From NCBI GenBank assembly GCA_964035575.1, contig OZ037848.1, positions 1,488,001 through 1,552,000 of the forward strand: a stretch of DNA of 64,000 nt. Reading direction: 5' to 3'. The stretch's first letter is position 1. The number at the start of each line of letters is the position of its first letter. A program made the position numbers and the translations under genes. Source of the DNA: Rhynchopus sp. YZ270_cl-10 (Eukaryota > Euglenozoa > Diplonemea > Diplonemida > Diplonemidae). Of this stretch, positions 10,250 to 20,945 are shown piece by piece. Below the pieces are notes generated by a model that was not told the DNA's origin, searched no databases, and saw nothing but the letters and a program-made list of their open reading frames with translations.

Positions 10250-11030
10250 CAACTTACCTTCCTTCACCCCCCTGTAAGGGCAACCGTAGGTGAAGTAAGG
10301 TATAGTATTGAAATCGATGTGGGGGGGGAGTAAAGGGTCAATTTTACAAAACCAGATTTTGAGGAAAATTTTAGCCGAAAATGGGCCCCACGTATAAGGA
10401 ACCGGGCTCATATTTCTCAAAATTTAAGTGGTCAAAAAATTGTCCAATTTTCGAGATTGACCCCACCACTGCACGGGCGGAGCCCAAAAATGCAAATAAG
10501 GACCCTTTTTCAACTTACCTTCCTTCACCCCCCTGTAAGGGCAACCGTAGGTGAAGTAAGGTATAGTATTGAAATCGATGTGGGGGGGGAGTAAAGGGTC
10601 AATTTTACAAAACCAGATTTTGAGGAAAATTTTAGCCGAAAATGGGCCCCACGTATAAGCAACCGGGCTCATATTTCTCAAAATTTAAGTGGTCAAAAAA
10701 TTGTCCAATTTTCGAGATTGACCCCACCACTGCACGGGCGGAGCCCAAAAATGCAAATAAGGACCCTTTTCAACTTACCTTCCTTCACCCCCCTGTAAGG
10801 GCAACCGTAGGTGAAGTAAGGTATAGTATTGAAATCGATGTGGGGGGGGAGTAAAGGGTCAATTTTACAAAACCAGATTTTGAGGAAAATTTTAGCCGAA
10901 AATGGGCCCCACGTATAAGCAACCGGGCTCATATTTCTCAAAATTTAAGTGGTCAAAAAATTGTCCAATTTTCGAGATTGACCCCACCACTGCACGGGCG
11001 GAGCCCAAAAATGCAAATAAGGACCCTTTT
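10250..11030. repeat. Three tandem copies of a 260 bp repeat
   Basis: Units begin with CAACTTACCTTCCTTCACC at 10250, 10511 and 10771 and are nearly identical, with a period of 260-261 bp. Each contains an internal complementarity (CTTACCTTCCTTCAC against GTGAAGTAAGGTA). The unit end (GACCCCACCACTG..AAAAATGCAAAT) is related to a single copy inside the TIR element at 17754-18045, which suggests the array grew from transposon sequence. No coding capacity is evident. Confidence 0.9.
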
Positions 11031-12154
11031 TAATTTGTTCTCTTGAAATGTGTAATTTCATGTTTTCGCGAAAAAAATAACAACTGATCCTACAAGGGTT
11101 GAAGGAAGGTGGTTGAAAACAACAATAACAAGAAGGACAAGTAATTGCTAAGAAAAAAACGGGGTGTGCTGTGGAAAACTCCGCGCGATTTTCGAAACCA
11201 CCGTAGCATCCTGGCGATTTGCTGGTGTGATCGATGTGTTGTAGTCTGTGCATTCTGTGTTCCTTCCGCACTGCTCCAACGACGACTACAATGTGGGGAC
11301 CCTGTGGACAAAAACGAGCTGGACCACGCCGAGCCTGCCGAGCGGGCGTCCAACAACGCTATCGAGCAGATGGTGCTGGACGAAGAGGACAGCCCCCCTT
11401 CTTGAACGTTTCAGATGCTGGCGTCCCAGTGGGTCTGGCAGCGTACGAAGAGCGTAGCATACCTGCAGAAGAGCAGAATGCTGGGCGTATTGTAGATTAT
11501 TTCTACAGGATGGAGTTCCACATCACACCCCGTTTTTTTTCCGATAGCAATTACTTGTTTGTTTTTTTTTTGAATGAAGCAAGAATAACCCTCATTGTTC
11601 CGTTTGTCAAAAGACAGCCCTTTGATTTGAGGGGGGGTGCATTTAGAGCGCCTTACCCCCCACAAAAAGGTGTGTATATATTTTTTTTCTACACAAATTG
11701 CTGTCAGAATAAAAAAGACCGAACCATCACCAAAAATAGCCACAAAAATAAAAAACGCCATTTCAAACAAAAATCCCCGGCAATTTAACTAAGTAAATGC
11801 GCCAATCAGGGAGTCTGGCACACTAAGTTTTACTGCATTTTTCTTTTTTTGAGAAAAAAAACTAAGACAGAGTAGATTTCAAAAGAGGGCGTGTGTGTGG
11901 TGAGGGCGTTATGGGGGTTTCCCCCTTCCCTTCCCGGCATGCACCCCCTTTTCCCCCTCTCCCTAGCCCTTACGAAAGCCTTTCCCGTACCCACATAAAA
12001 ACCCACCCACCCACCCTCACCACTTCTCCTTTGCCTACATCGACCCATCGAAATAAATTATTGTACACTAAACAAGATGGGTTGACCAGTCGCGTTCAGT
12101 TTTCCAACCCCCCGTTTTCCCTACCTTCACTTTTTTAGGGTGACTACGAGAGAC
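11031..12154. other. Intergenic stretch with one weak coding fragment
   Basis: Mostly A/T runs and pyrimidine tracts. The frame ending at 11405 (about 11268-11405) has a plausible acidic C-terminal composition (for example NNAIEQMVLDEEDSPPS) and could be the last exon of an unrecognised or decayed gene. No donor or upstream exon could be paired with it. Confidence 0.35.
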
Positions 12155-13762
12155 TTAACCCTATAAGAGCCAAGAGCCACTTTAATGGCTTTCGAAATGA
12201 CGCCATGCTGTTAGACAGGTTCAACTCATTTTCGTAAAAACATTTTTTTTATGTGGAAATAATTTGCACCGATCTTTCAAAAGAAGCAAGAGTCGAAAAC
12301 TTTTGTGCATCTGATATTAGTTTCGGTGCTGGGGGCTGGGGTGCTACTTTCACCAAAAGTGACGTTTTTTCACCCACACCCCAAATATGTACCTTTCGCG
12401 ATACCCAATGCCTACAAGCCCTTAGTCGGGTTCTACCCATTTTTGTCAACACATATTTTTATATATTTCGAAAGATTTTTCGCCGATCTTTCAAAAGAAG
12501 CAAGAATCGAAAACTTTTATGCATCGGATATTACTTTCGATGCTGGGGGGAGGCGGGGTGGGGGTGTGGGCACCCCTGTGACCCCCCCACATTCTAAAAT
12601 CTGTAGGACAACGTGCTCTGACATAGGGTCTACTCATTTTCGTAAAAACACTTTTTTTATGTGGAAAGAATTTGCACCGATCTTTCAAAAGAAGCAAGAA
12701 TCGAAAACTTTTATGCATCGGATAATACTTTCGATGCTGGGGGGAGTCGTGCCACTTTTCAAAGCCCTTTGGACGAGCACCCCCTATTCTGGTTCCTCAA
12801 TGACACCCCATGCTCTGTATGAGGTTCTACTCGTTTTCGTTAAAATATTTTTATATATTTCAAAGATTTTGACACGAATCTTTCAAAAGAAACAAAAATC
12901 GAAAACTTTTACGCATCTGATTGCACTTTGGATCTGTGGACTGCTACCCACCCAAGAGGCACCCTTTCGACCCGAAGGACATGGTTATGGCTAAGGGTCA
13001 TCATGATCTGATACTGGTTCTGCTTGTTTTCGTAAAAATCCTTTGGTTTATGGGGAAACTATTTGACTCAAATCTTTTAAAATAAGCAAAAATCGAAAAC
13101 CTTTGTGCATCTGTTTGCCATTTGGATGCTGGGGCGAGTTGCCACCAAAACCACAAAAACACCCCACACACACGACCTATGCAGAGCACACAGCAAGCCG
13201 AATTTTCACTGTTTTTTCGTATTTCGGGGTGCTTTTTTCATGGATTTTCGGGTCACAGGGTCGTTCCGACCCATTCTGGGGGCTTTCGACCACAGGAGAT
13301 GCCCAAATTGTGAAAAATCGCCCCTTTTTTACGTTTTTAGCCATGTTTCAGTGTAAATCGTTAAGGAAATCAGTTTTAGACATGGCTGCTAACAGAGCTG
13401 CACTCATATAAGTTGGGTTCTACTAGGACTTTTTGCTCGATTTTTTTTTCTTTGAAAAGATTTTGTGATCAATCTTTCAAATAACGCCATTTTCGGACAG
13501 AAATAATTTACGCGTTTTTCCTCGGCCGGCCGAATTAGTAAAAAACCAAAAAGTGGATTTTATGCTCACCTCATTTTGGGGATACCATTTTTTTTCGAAA
13601 AAAAACTTAAAAAAATGGAATTGAAAGCCGTGTTCAAAATCTTTCAATTGCGGCCAGGTACGATCAAAAATTTGCATCTGGGGTCCCTTTACCGGTTGGA
13701 GAGCCCCAAAAACCAAAACTCAAAAGTGGCTTGAAAATATGGCTTGGCTCTTATAGGGTTAA
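12155..13762. mobile_element. piggyBac-type non-autonomous element, 1600 bp, TTAA-flanked
   Basis: TTAA at 12155-12158 and 13759-13762 flanks a 1600 bp body whose ends are inverted repeats beginning CCCTATAAGAGCCAAG. TTAA target sites together with CCC-starting ends are characteristic of piggyBac transposons. The interior lacks a recognisable transposase and is filled with five clear and one degenerate copies of a 190-200 bp repeat. The core of that repeat reads like ATCTTTCAAAAGAAGCAAGA then ATCGAAAACTTTT (cores near 12272, 12485, 12681, 12877, 13074 and weaker at 13470). Open frames through it are by-products of the repeat. Confidence 0.8.
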
Positions 13763-15452
13763 GTTCATCTTATAAATTTGTCTTTTTTTTTTTTCCTTCT
13801 GCTTCTTAGATGTGCATGCATGAGAAGGCATGTGTTCATCTTTCCAAGCTTTTTTTTTTATACTTTCAATTCTGTGCACTGAAAGTATATGAATCTAATT
13901 TTTCATTTTTTTTGTTGATAAAATTGATAGTCAGGAATATTGACCGTATTTCTTTTTTTCTCTCCACAAATGCGCCTTGCGTTTATGTACGCTTGCTGCA
14001 GTTACCAGGCATGGGGTTTTTTGGTTACAACAGACGCCTATCTCTGATGTCTCTAAGCATTGATTTTAAGTGTACCGCCCTCGTTCTCTTACGGTACGGA
14101 TTAGATTTCCTTTTTAAATCTACTGTTGTAGGCCGCAGGGTACTATGCTTTCATCGGGATGGCTGGCATCGTATGAGGGTCAGTCGGAGGTGCCTGCATC
14201 AACAACTCCAGTTTTAAATAGAAAACGCTGCCCCTGACACTGCTAACCTATCAGATGTCTGAGACACTTAAAAGGGCAAGATGGGTGTGCGCCGAGGTGT
14301 ATTTCATCTCTCAGATTCTGAGGTTGTCTTTTTTTTCTTTTTCTTTTTCCTTTTTTTTGCAGACGCCTTTATTGTTTAAAACCCGAACACCCCCTTTTCC
14401 CCTCTTTCGTTGACCCCTTCCCAACCTAGATTAGAGACCATAAAATGGTTCCCTCCCAAAAAAAATCCCTCGAGTTTTTTTTTAAACAGTTTCTCAAATA
14501 CATAATGCATCCACAACTACCGTTTTTTTAGGGAGAAAAAAATCTCTTTTTTTTTCTCCCCGCATTGCATTGAGAGGTTTTGTGTATTAGGAGACGGGGG
14601 GTAAAAAAAAAAAACCTTCGTTTTCTTTTCTTTCCCTTCTCTGTACTCTGCTTTTTTGTAAAATGAAAAGTTGACAAAAAAAAAATACCCCTTCGATCAC
14701 ATCAATTCCGAAAGCCGGGAAAATCTCCCACCCCGACCCCGCCCCCGATCCCTAATCATTTCCCCCCCTTTTATCCACACCCTGCCCTTGCTAGAAAATA
14801 GATTTTTCTTTTTCAATCCCCCGTTTTCTTAATTAGATTCTTTTGCTTTATTTTGGTGACCAAAACAGAGGTTTCTGTTATTAACTACCAGATTTTTTTT
14901 TTGTCTTTTCCCTGCCTCGAGAATGGCCTAGCATCAAAGTAGGATTTATTTTTCAACACCCTAAAGGAATTCCTGCGAAATTAAAGTACCAAAATGAAAA
15001 GCCCATATCAGAGAGAGTGCTTTTGGTGGCGAAATACTGTTTTGAACGGCGGCGGAATCTTCTTATCAAAAGAAAAAAATATGGTGGAGCTCATCCTCGG
15101 GGTGGCTTGCACTAATACAAGTTTTCAAAATGATATTTTTTTTTGCTTTTTGCTACTTTGGGTTAGGTTATGGTCGGGGCAACACCCTCGCCCCCCCACA
15201 AAAAAAAACAAAAAAAAACATACATCGAGTTATGCGTAACGTTATAGCGTTTAACCATAACATACAAACGTTTGATATAACTCCCTATGTGAAAAAACAA
15301 AAAAAAAAAAAAAACAAAAAAAAAACAAAAACAAAATACCAAAACAAATTCAAATAAACGGCCTTTTTCTGTTTTGTGTTTATTCACCATCTATGCACAG
15401 CTCCACTGCCACACCCCTTCTGATTATCAGAATTACAAAAGCAGCAGACACA
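13763..15452. other. Intergenic stretch without a gene
   Basis: It holds a family B repeat (14124-14216) and a family D repeat (15078-15131). The rest (about 14240-15060) is homopolymer-rich sequence in which I see no gene. Confidence 0.65.
14124..14216 (+). repeat. Dispersed repeat family B (representative copy)
   Basis: About 65-90 bp with the core TTTCATCSGGATGGCTGGCA, then TCGTATGAGGGTCAGTCGG and AGGTGCCTGCATCAACAAC. Five more copies at 21631-21700, 27855-27943, 57414-57481, 59625-59690 and 61843-61910, in the same orientation and 70-95 percent alike by eye. The longest copies share an upstream GTTGTAGGCCGCAGGGTA. Conservation of so short a unit suggests a small RNA gene or SINE-like element; neither is shown. 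Confidence 0.7.
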
Positions 15453-17057
15453 ATGTCGAAGCGACACGCAGACAGCTCTTTGGATGAGAACCCACCAAAG
15501 AGAAGAAAGCTTTCTGCAGATAAGGCCTCTTGTGAGGTGGCCAGGAATGGAGTTACCACTGCTGTGCGGGTCGGATTGGGGCAGCGACATGCTGACAGAG
15601 ATACCGTCGCCTTCGATGCTGTGCACGATGCTTGCAGAGAGAACGACCACAACTGCCTTGCACTGCTGCTTCCGTTTGTTGAGACGACGCAGCTGGGCTT
15701 TGGGCTCATGCTGAGAGAGTGCATCCAGGCAGGGTACACTGCGTGCACGGAGGTCCTCTTGCAGCATTGGAAGGCAGTCTGCAACAACATAGAACACATC
15801 GACACAAAGAACAGCGACGGACACTCTCCTCTACACATTGCCAGCCGCAGTGGGGAGCTCGCTAACGTGAAGATTCTAGTCGAAGCAGGTGCCGGAGTGC
15901 GCGTCGCAGACAACCGAGGCATTACGTGTCTCATCTTTGCGGCAGCGTGGGGGCACACCGAGACAGTGCGCTATCTTGTGGGCTTGCCAGATGTGGACGT
16001 GAATCACCGAGACATCAGCAACAACACTGCGTTGCACCGTGCGCTGCAGGGAAAGCACACAGATGTGGTGGAGGTGCTCATCGGTGCAGGGGCAGACATA
16101 GACACAAAGAACAATGACGGGCACTCGCCTCTGTATTTGGCTAGCCGTGTTGGGGGACTTGAGACCAACGCAACTAAGGGAGGTGTTGAGAACAAGACTG
16201 ACCGTCGTAACCGTCGTCACCAGAGAAACAACAACTCCGCAACCAAGGGAGGTGCTGAGAACAAGACTGACCGTCGAAACCGTCGCCGCCACAGAAACAA
16301 CAACTCCACCAACGCAACTGAGGGTGGTGTTGAGAACAAGACTGACCGTCGCAGCCGTCGTCACCAGAGGAGTAACTCCAATGTGAGGATGTTGGTCGAA
16401 GCAGGTGCCGGAGTGCGTGATACAGACAACAATGGGTGCACGTGCCTGTTCCCTGCGGCAGCTTGGGGGCATACCGAGACAGTGCGCTACCTTGTGGGCT
16501 TGCCGGACGTGGACGTGAATCACCGAGACATCAACGACTACACTGCGTTGCACTGCGCAGTGGAGAAACATACACGCGTTGTGCAGGTGCTTGTTGATGC
16601 TGGGGCAGACATCGGGGCGAAGGACAACAAAGGACGCACGCCTCTGCTGTGGGCGAGCCGTTTTGGGGAGCTCGCAAATGTGAAGATTCTGGTCGAAGCA
16701 GGTGCAAGAGTGCGTGACACAGACAACGATGGGTGCACGTGTCTCATCTTTGCGGCCGCTTGGGGGCACACTGAGACTGTACGCTATCTTGTGGGCTTGC
16801 CGGACGTGGACGTGAATCACCTAGGCATGAACAACCACACTGCGTTGCACTATGCGTTGCATGCGAACCATCCAAGCATAGTGCAGATGCTCCTTGGTGC
16901 AGGGGTAGATGCGATAAAGGATGTCCGCGGTACGTTGGCGCAAGCAGATACCGGAGTGCATGCCACAGACGGGAAAGGGTTCACAAGCCTCATGCTTGCT
17001 TCACTGAAGAGACACACTGAGACTGTGCGCTTATGGGCTTCCCGGAGGTGGACATGA
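15453..17057 (+). CDS. Ankyrin-repeat protein with a basic tandem-repeat insertion
   Basis: 534 residues, single exon, starting at the ATG before SKRHADSS; an upstream in-frame extension to 15393 is less likely. The N-terminus carries a nuclear-localisation-like PPKRRK. From about residue 110 onward it is ankyrin repeats (DGHSPLHIASRSGE, GHTETVRYLVGLPDVDVN and similar); a block of about 100 residues (three repeats) is duplicated at nearly identical DNA level. Between the two halves of one repeat lies an insertion of about 72 residues (DNA 16163-16380): three 23-25 residue copies rich in Arg, Asn and Lys (ENKTDRRNRRHQRNNNS). The last repeat runs out of frame against its siblings and ends early. 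Ankyrin proteins bind partners; the target is unknown. Confidence 0.85.
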   Translation: MSKRHADSSLDENPPKRRKLSADKASCEVARNGVTTAVRVGLGQRHADRDTVAFDAVHDACRENDHNCLALLLPFVETTQLGFGLMLRECIQAGYTACTEVLLQHWKAVCNNIEHIDTKNSDGHSPLHIASRSGELANVKILVEAGAGVRVADNRGITCLIFAAAWGHTETVRYLVGLPDVDVNHRDISNNTALHRALQGKHTDVVEVLIGAGADIDTKNNDGHSPLYLASRVGGLETNATKGGVENKTDRRNRRHQRNNNSATKGGAENKTDRRNRRRHRNNNSTNATEGGVENKTDRRSRRHQRSNSNVRMLVEAGAGVRDTDNNGCTCLFPAAAWGHTETVRYLVGLPDVDVNHRDINDYTALHCAVEKHTRVVQVLVDAGADIGAKDNKGRTPLLWASRFGELANVKILVEAGARVRDTDNDGCTCLIFAAAWGHTETVRYLVGLPDVDVNHLGMNNHTALHYALHANHPSIVQMLLGAGVDAIKDVRGTLAQADTGVHATDGKGFTSLMLASLKRHTETVRLWASRRWT

Positions 17058-18356
17058 ACTACGCAGCTAGCGCGACCAAAGCTCGTCGATTCAGTTCTTT
17101 TCCACACGCCAACTATTCAAAAGAAGCGAAATGATAAGAAACTCTAACCGCCGCAATCATAAGCTTGTCCTAGAAGAAGCAAGCAAAGGCAATGTTAAAG
17201 GTGACTGAACATGAACACTGGCTTACGTTCATCTTATAAACTTTTTCAGGTAGAGAGGACTTTGTATTCCAAGTCAAAATCTTTCTATTTTGCAACAAGG
17301 CGCATGCAGCGTATTTGATGTTTCTTTTAAAACAACATCACTACAAACCTTTTCGTGACCTCTATCTCTGCCCGATCGCAAAGCCACTCTTTGCACTCAA
17401 CACTGTTCAACAGAAGCAAAGACACAAAGCTTGGATTCGGTAAGGTACCCCACGCAGAGCCGCCTTTGCACTTTCAAATTCCTCTCAAAAACCCTCCTGT
17501 TTTCATTTTTGCTCGTTCTTGATGCTTAGTACATCGAGATGTGTACCTATTCTCTTTTATAGGTTTTTAGGACCTACACAGGAGCCCTCAACTCCCCTCC
17601 ATTGTGCGCTACAAGCCACAAGATATCATCGCAGTCAGTACTAACCACTATGCGTCCTTCTCCCATTGAAGAACGGAAGCGCAGGCGCTCCTCTCAGACG
17701 CGTTTTTTTTTTTTGCATCTTCCAACTCCCATTTTTGTTTTTGTTTCTTTTACTGGTGTTCCGGAAACACCTGTCAAGGACATGTCAATATAGGGGGGGT
17801 GTCATTTTATATTTTGCGGGCTGTCTTTGTGTGTATTTACGTATGTACCAACAACTTGTCCATTTTGGCAAAGTGACCCCACTACTGGACGGACGGATTC
17901 CAAAAATGCAAATGCCGGGATTTTTGGACGATTCATTTTTCCCGGACAACAATCCCACACAAATTATAAAGTAACACCCCTTGTGTCAAGGACAGGTCAA
18001 CGACATATCACGGACATGTCAATATAGGCCCCTTCCGGAACACCATTTACAGTTTTTTTCTTTTCTGCGTGAGGCTGGATGGTGGATGCTAACAGCACTA
18101 CCAAACCGTAATCACATTGTTTCTTTCTTGTTGTACCCGCATCTGTTACGGTGTATGCTACTCACAGCTATCGTTTTTTTCCCCCTCTTCTTTCCCCCCT
18201 TTGGCTGCCTCTATGACAGCTACACTATTCCAACAAAGAAAAATATCAAAACAATTTTTCACTCTCTCTCCACCCTTCCGACGTTTTAGTAAAATACATC
18301 CTAAAACAGCCCCCCCCCCTTTTCTTTTTTACCCCTCCTTTGGACCACAAAGCAAT
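17058..18356. other. Intergenic stretch with a TIR element
   Basis: No gene seen. It contains a family C copy at 17198-17245, the 292 bp TIR element at 17754-18045 and a pyrimidine-rich leader before the next gene. Confidence 0.65.
17754..18045. mobile_element. 292 bp TIR element with 5 bp target duplication TTTAC
   Basis: Ends are TGGTGTTCCGGAA and its exact complement TTCCGGAACACCA, flanked by the pentamer TTTAC on both sides (17749-17753 and 18046-18050). Inside, GGACATGTCAATATAGG occurs at both ends as a direct repeat, and the middle is related to the 260 bp unit at 10250-11030. It is too short to encode a transposase, so it is a miniature non-autonomous element, possibly of the same superfamily as 4435-5908. 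Confidence 0.8.
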
Positions 18357-19811
18357 ATGACGCTACGTGTAGAAGGTCTAGCAGCGCCTCTGTGCAGTGC
18401 ACTTCATGCCTACCAGAGTGCAAGACAGGGGATGTCCGCGTTTCTGGACGACCGTATATCTTTGGAGGCGGACGCTGTGAAGGAAATCCTTGCGTGCACT
18501 GAAGCGGTCGATCCAGAGCGGGAATTGGTAATGGAGTTGGGCAAGCTGGGGGCCTGCGAGGCAGAACTAATCAGCGTTGCACAGGAACTTGACAAGCTTC
18601 ATACAGAGGACCCGCTCTTGGGAATAGAAAAAGACGAGGATTTTCTTGCCAGGCTTGACGAAGATATGTCCACAATGGAAAACGTTGTGCACCCTTTCAC
18701 TCAAGAGCGTGTCAGCATGTTTCAAATTGATATGACAGATTTGCAATCTCGTGCAATAAAGGATCCGGCTCCGGTTGTAGCGTGTTTGATCACGATGAGG
18801 GAGAATATGGAGAAGATGATGGGTCTACAAGCGACGCGAAACCAGCTCGATAAGAAGGGAATCAAAGAGAATGAAGGGCGGTTGAGGGATGAGCTGTTTG
18901 TTGCGAAGAGGAGATTGCTGGCGTTGACACAACAGATTCGTGTTTTTGAGGAGATGGGGCTGGTTGTTGCCTCCCGACAGGAAGCGGAAGAGACACGAGA
19001 CGAAGCCTTAGAAGAATTCAGTCTTGCAAAGAAACGGATAAAGGAGCTTGAGGAGACGGTCACAGAGCTGAAAGAAGCGGAGGCAATGCTCAGTAGCAAG
19101 CTAGAGAAGGTTACCCGAGGGTATCGGTCGAAGAACCTTGAGGTGTTGTCAAAGAAGCAGGAAAACAATGGATTGGTAGAGAAATTAACGCAGAGAACGT
19201 CAGAATTGTTGCAAAATGATCGAGAATTGACGCAGCTGTCTGAAGAGCGGGAGGAAGGCGTGCATCTCATGAGAACAGCGTTTCCTGCGTTGGATTCAGA
19301 GGAGTACTCTTTATTGGATATCCTACGAGGCGTTGCCGCAGCTGTCGGTGGGTTTCGTGGCTTTGTGCGTGCCATCGCTGCTGACACACCTCTCAGCGAA
19401 ATCGCCCCTCAGGTCGTCCACAACCACGCCCTCACCGCAGAGATCCTCCACATTTGCAAGGTGCTTGCCACAAAACGCCAAGGAGGCAATGAAGATGCAG
19501 GACTCAGTCCAAGAGAAGACAACTCCCCATCACGCACCGTCTCCTCAAACGGCTTCGCTACCTTCCAAAAGCGTGCTACAAGAGTGCTAACAATGAATCG
19601 GACGATGAACAGAAAGAAAACCAAAAAAGGGAGTATGATCGGTCTTGCCCCAGGCATAGGTTCTGAGCTCACCACGCCGTCGCCGTCGAAGAGAGAGAGC
19701 CTCTGTGCTACACCTCTCAAGGATGGGACCAGGAGGGAGAGCACCGGGGATGTGTGTCGTGAAAGCTCCTTTTTCGCAAGCCTAGCAAAAGAGACCTCCT
19801 TCAACGTCTGA
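18357..19811 (+). CDS. Coiled-coil protein of unknown function
   Basis: 484 residues in a single exon, from the first ATG after a C/T-rich leader. Residues 1-130 are acidic and probably helical. About 150-320 is heptad-like coiled coil rich in Glu, Lys and Leu (for example AKKRIKELEETVTELKEAEA). A short hydrophobic segment (LLDILRGVAAAVGGFRGFV) follows near 335-355. The C-terminal 100 residues are Ser/Thr/Lys/Pro-rich and look disordered, with several SP and TP sites. I do not recognise the family; a cytoskeletal, kinetochore or tether role would be guesswork. Reading direction and codon use match the flanking genes. Confidence 0.8.
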   Translation: MTLRVEGLAAPLCSALHAYQSARQGMSAFLDDRISLEADAVKEILACTEAVDPERELVMELGKLGACEAELISVAQELDKLHTEDPLLGIEKDEDFLARLDEDMSTMENVVHPFTQERVSMFQIDMTDLQSRAIKDPAPVVACLITMRENMEKMMGLQATRNQLDKKGIKENEGRLRDELFVAKRRLLALTQQIRVFEEMGLVVASRQEAEETRDEALEEFSLAKKRIKELEETVTELKEAEAMLSSKLEKVTRGYRSKNLEVLSKKQENNGLVEKLTQRTSELLQNDRELTQLSEEREEGVHLMRTAFPALDSEEYSLLDILRGVAAAVGGFRGFVRAIAADTPLSEIAPQVVHNHALTAEILHICKVLATKRQGGNEDAGLSPREDNSPSRTVSSNGFATFQKRATRVLTMNRTMNRKKTKKGSMIGLAPGIGSELTTPSPSKRESLCATPLKDGTRRESTGDVCRESSFFASLAKETSFNV

Positions 19812-20135
19812 TCTGGGGGTCCTTGTCGTACGCTTTGGCTGACACCAATATGGCAAAAAAAGGGCAAGAAGGGGGGTGGTGTAGCTGGTCTTCGATGTGT
19901 CGGTTGTTAAGGGAGGCTTGTGCGGTGCACACTTGACTGTTGTAGTAGATTTCGCTTTCGCAGAATTCGCGTCTCAAGAGCAGAAGTGGCGTTTTTTTTG
20001 GTTTTACAATCAAAAAAAAGACGGAGAGAGGACATTCGAAATAGGGGGGGTTTTTTATATATTTCCTCCCTCCCCTCCCCCCTCCCCTCCCCTCCCCTCT
20101 CCTTCACCAAGCAACCTCAGAAAAAAGCACAAACC

Positions 20136-20945
20136 ATGCAGAACAACACAGCCGCGTCTTACCCTGCGGTTGCCTCTGCCCCACAGCCACCCCAGGCACA
20201 CCAGATACCAATGCACACGATGCCCGCAGGCGTAGGCACCGTGCACCGCACACCCGCAGCAATGCCACCACCCATGCAGACTGTGGTCCCGATGCCAGCA
20301 GTGATACCTTTGCATATGCCCGTGCACACAGCCGCTGCGGCCGCCGCGCCGACGGTGCACCACCACCACCTCCTCGCTCCAAAGCAAGACTGTTCCTGCG
20401 CATGGACGACGGGGGTCATCCTGCTTATCCTCTCTCTGGTGCTCGTCTTTACGACAACCCTCGGGTATGCATCAGCAAGCCACGATTCCGAGTTCAACTG
20501 CTGGGAGCGCGGCGACTACGAAGGTCTGGACGGGGACAACCTATTGGAGTGGCGCTGCAGCCTCATTGTCCTCCTTGTGTCCGGAGTGCTGGTCCTCCTC
20601 TGCGCCTTGATAGCGTGCATATGCCTGCTGTGTACATACAACAAGACCTCCAAAGCTACGTGCCTCTGGATCACCGGGCTCTCCCTTCTCACCTGCATAG
20701 TGTGTATCCTCATTGCGCTCTTCATCTTCTCTACAAAGCCGCAACACGATGACTGGATGACCTACGCCAACCCCTATTGGGCCTGGGCTACAGTTGTTAT
20801 TGGCACCTTGTTAATCGTGTTAACGATAATCTGCTGTGTACGTGTCGTGCACCCCGAAAGCAAAGCACCCCTCCCGGGGGCGCATGCAGTGACCGACGCA
20901 GTCGATGAAATGTCGGTCATCGAAGATGCGACGCCGATAGCGTGA
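20136..20945 (+). CDS. Four-span membrane protein with proline/histidine-rich N-terminus
   Basis: 269 residues, single exon. Residues 1-85 are Pro/Ala/His/Met-rich and probably cytosolic. Four hydrophobic segments follow at about 91-112, 142-166, 176-199 and 214-237. The loop between the first and second contains FNCWERGDYEGL and a second Cys after the Glu-Trp-Arg, and the loop between the third and fourth contains HDDWMTYANPYWAW. The short tail is acidic. The topology (both ends inside, two outer loops with few cysteines) is tetraspanin- or claudin-like, but the tetraspanin CCG signature is absent, so I leave it unassigned. The start is chosen at the first ATG after the C/T tract at 20066-20102. 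Confidence 0.85.
   Translation: MQNNTAASYPAVASAPQPPQAHQIPMHTMPAGVGTVHRTPAAMPPPMQTVVPMPAVIPLHMPVHTAAAAAAPTVHHHHLLAPKQDCSCAWTTGVILLILSLVLVFTTTLGYASASHDSEFNCWERGDYEGLDGDNLLEWRCSLIVLLVSGVLVLLCALIACICLLCTYNKTSKATCLWITGLSLLTCIVCILIALFIFSTKPQHDDWMTYANPYWAWATVVIGTLLIVLTIICCVRVVHPESKAPLPGAHAVTDAVDEMSVIEDATPIA

Noticed and set aside
12305-12994. 229-codon plus-strand frame in the TTAA-flanked element
   Set aside because: It consists of translated copies of the 190-200 bp internal repeat, with no resemblance to a transposase.
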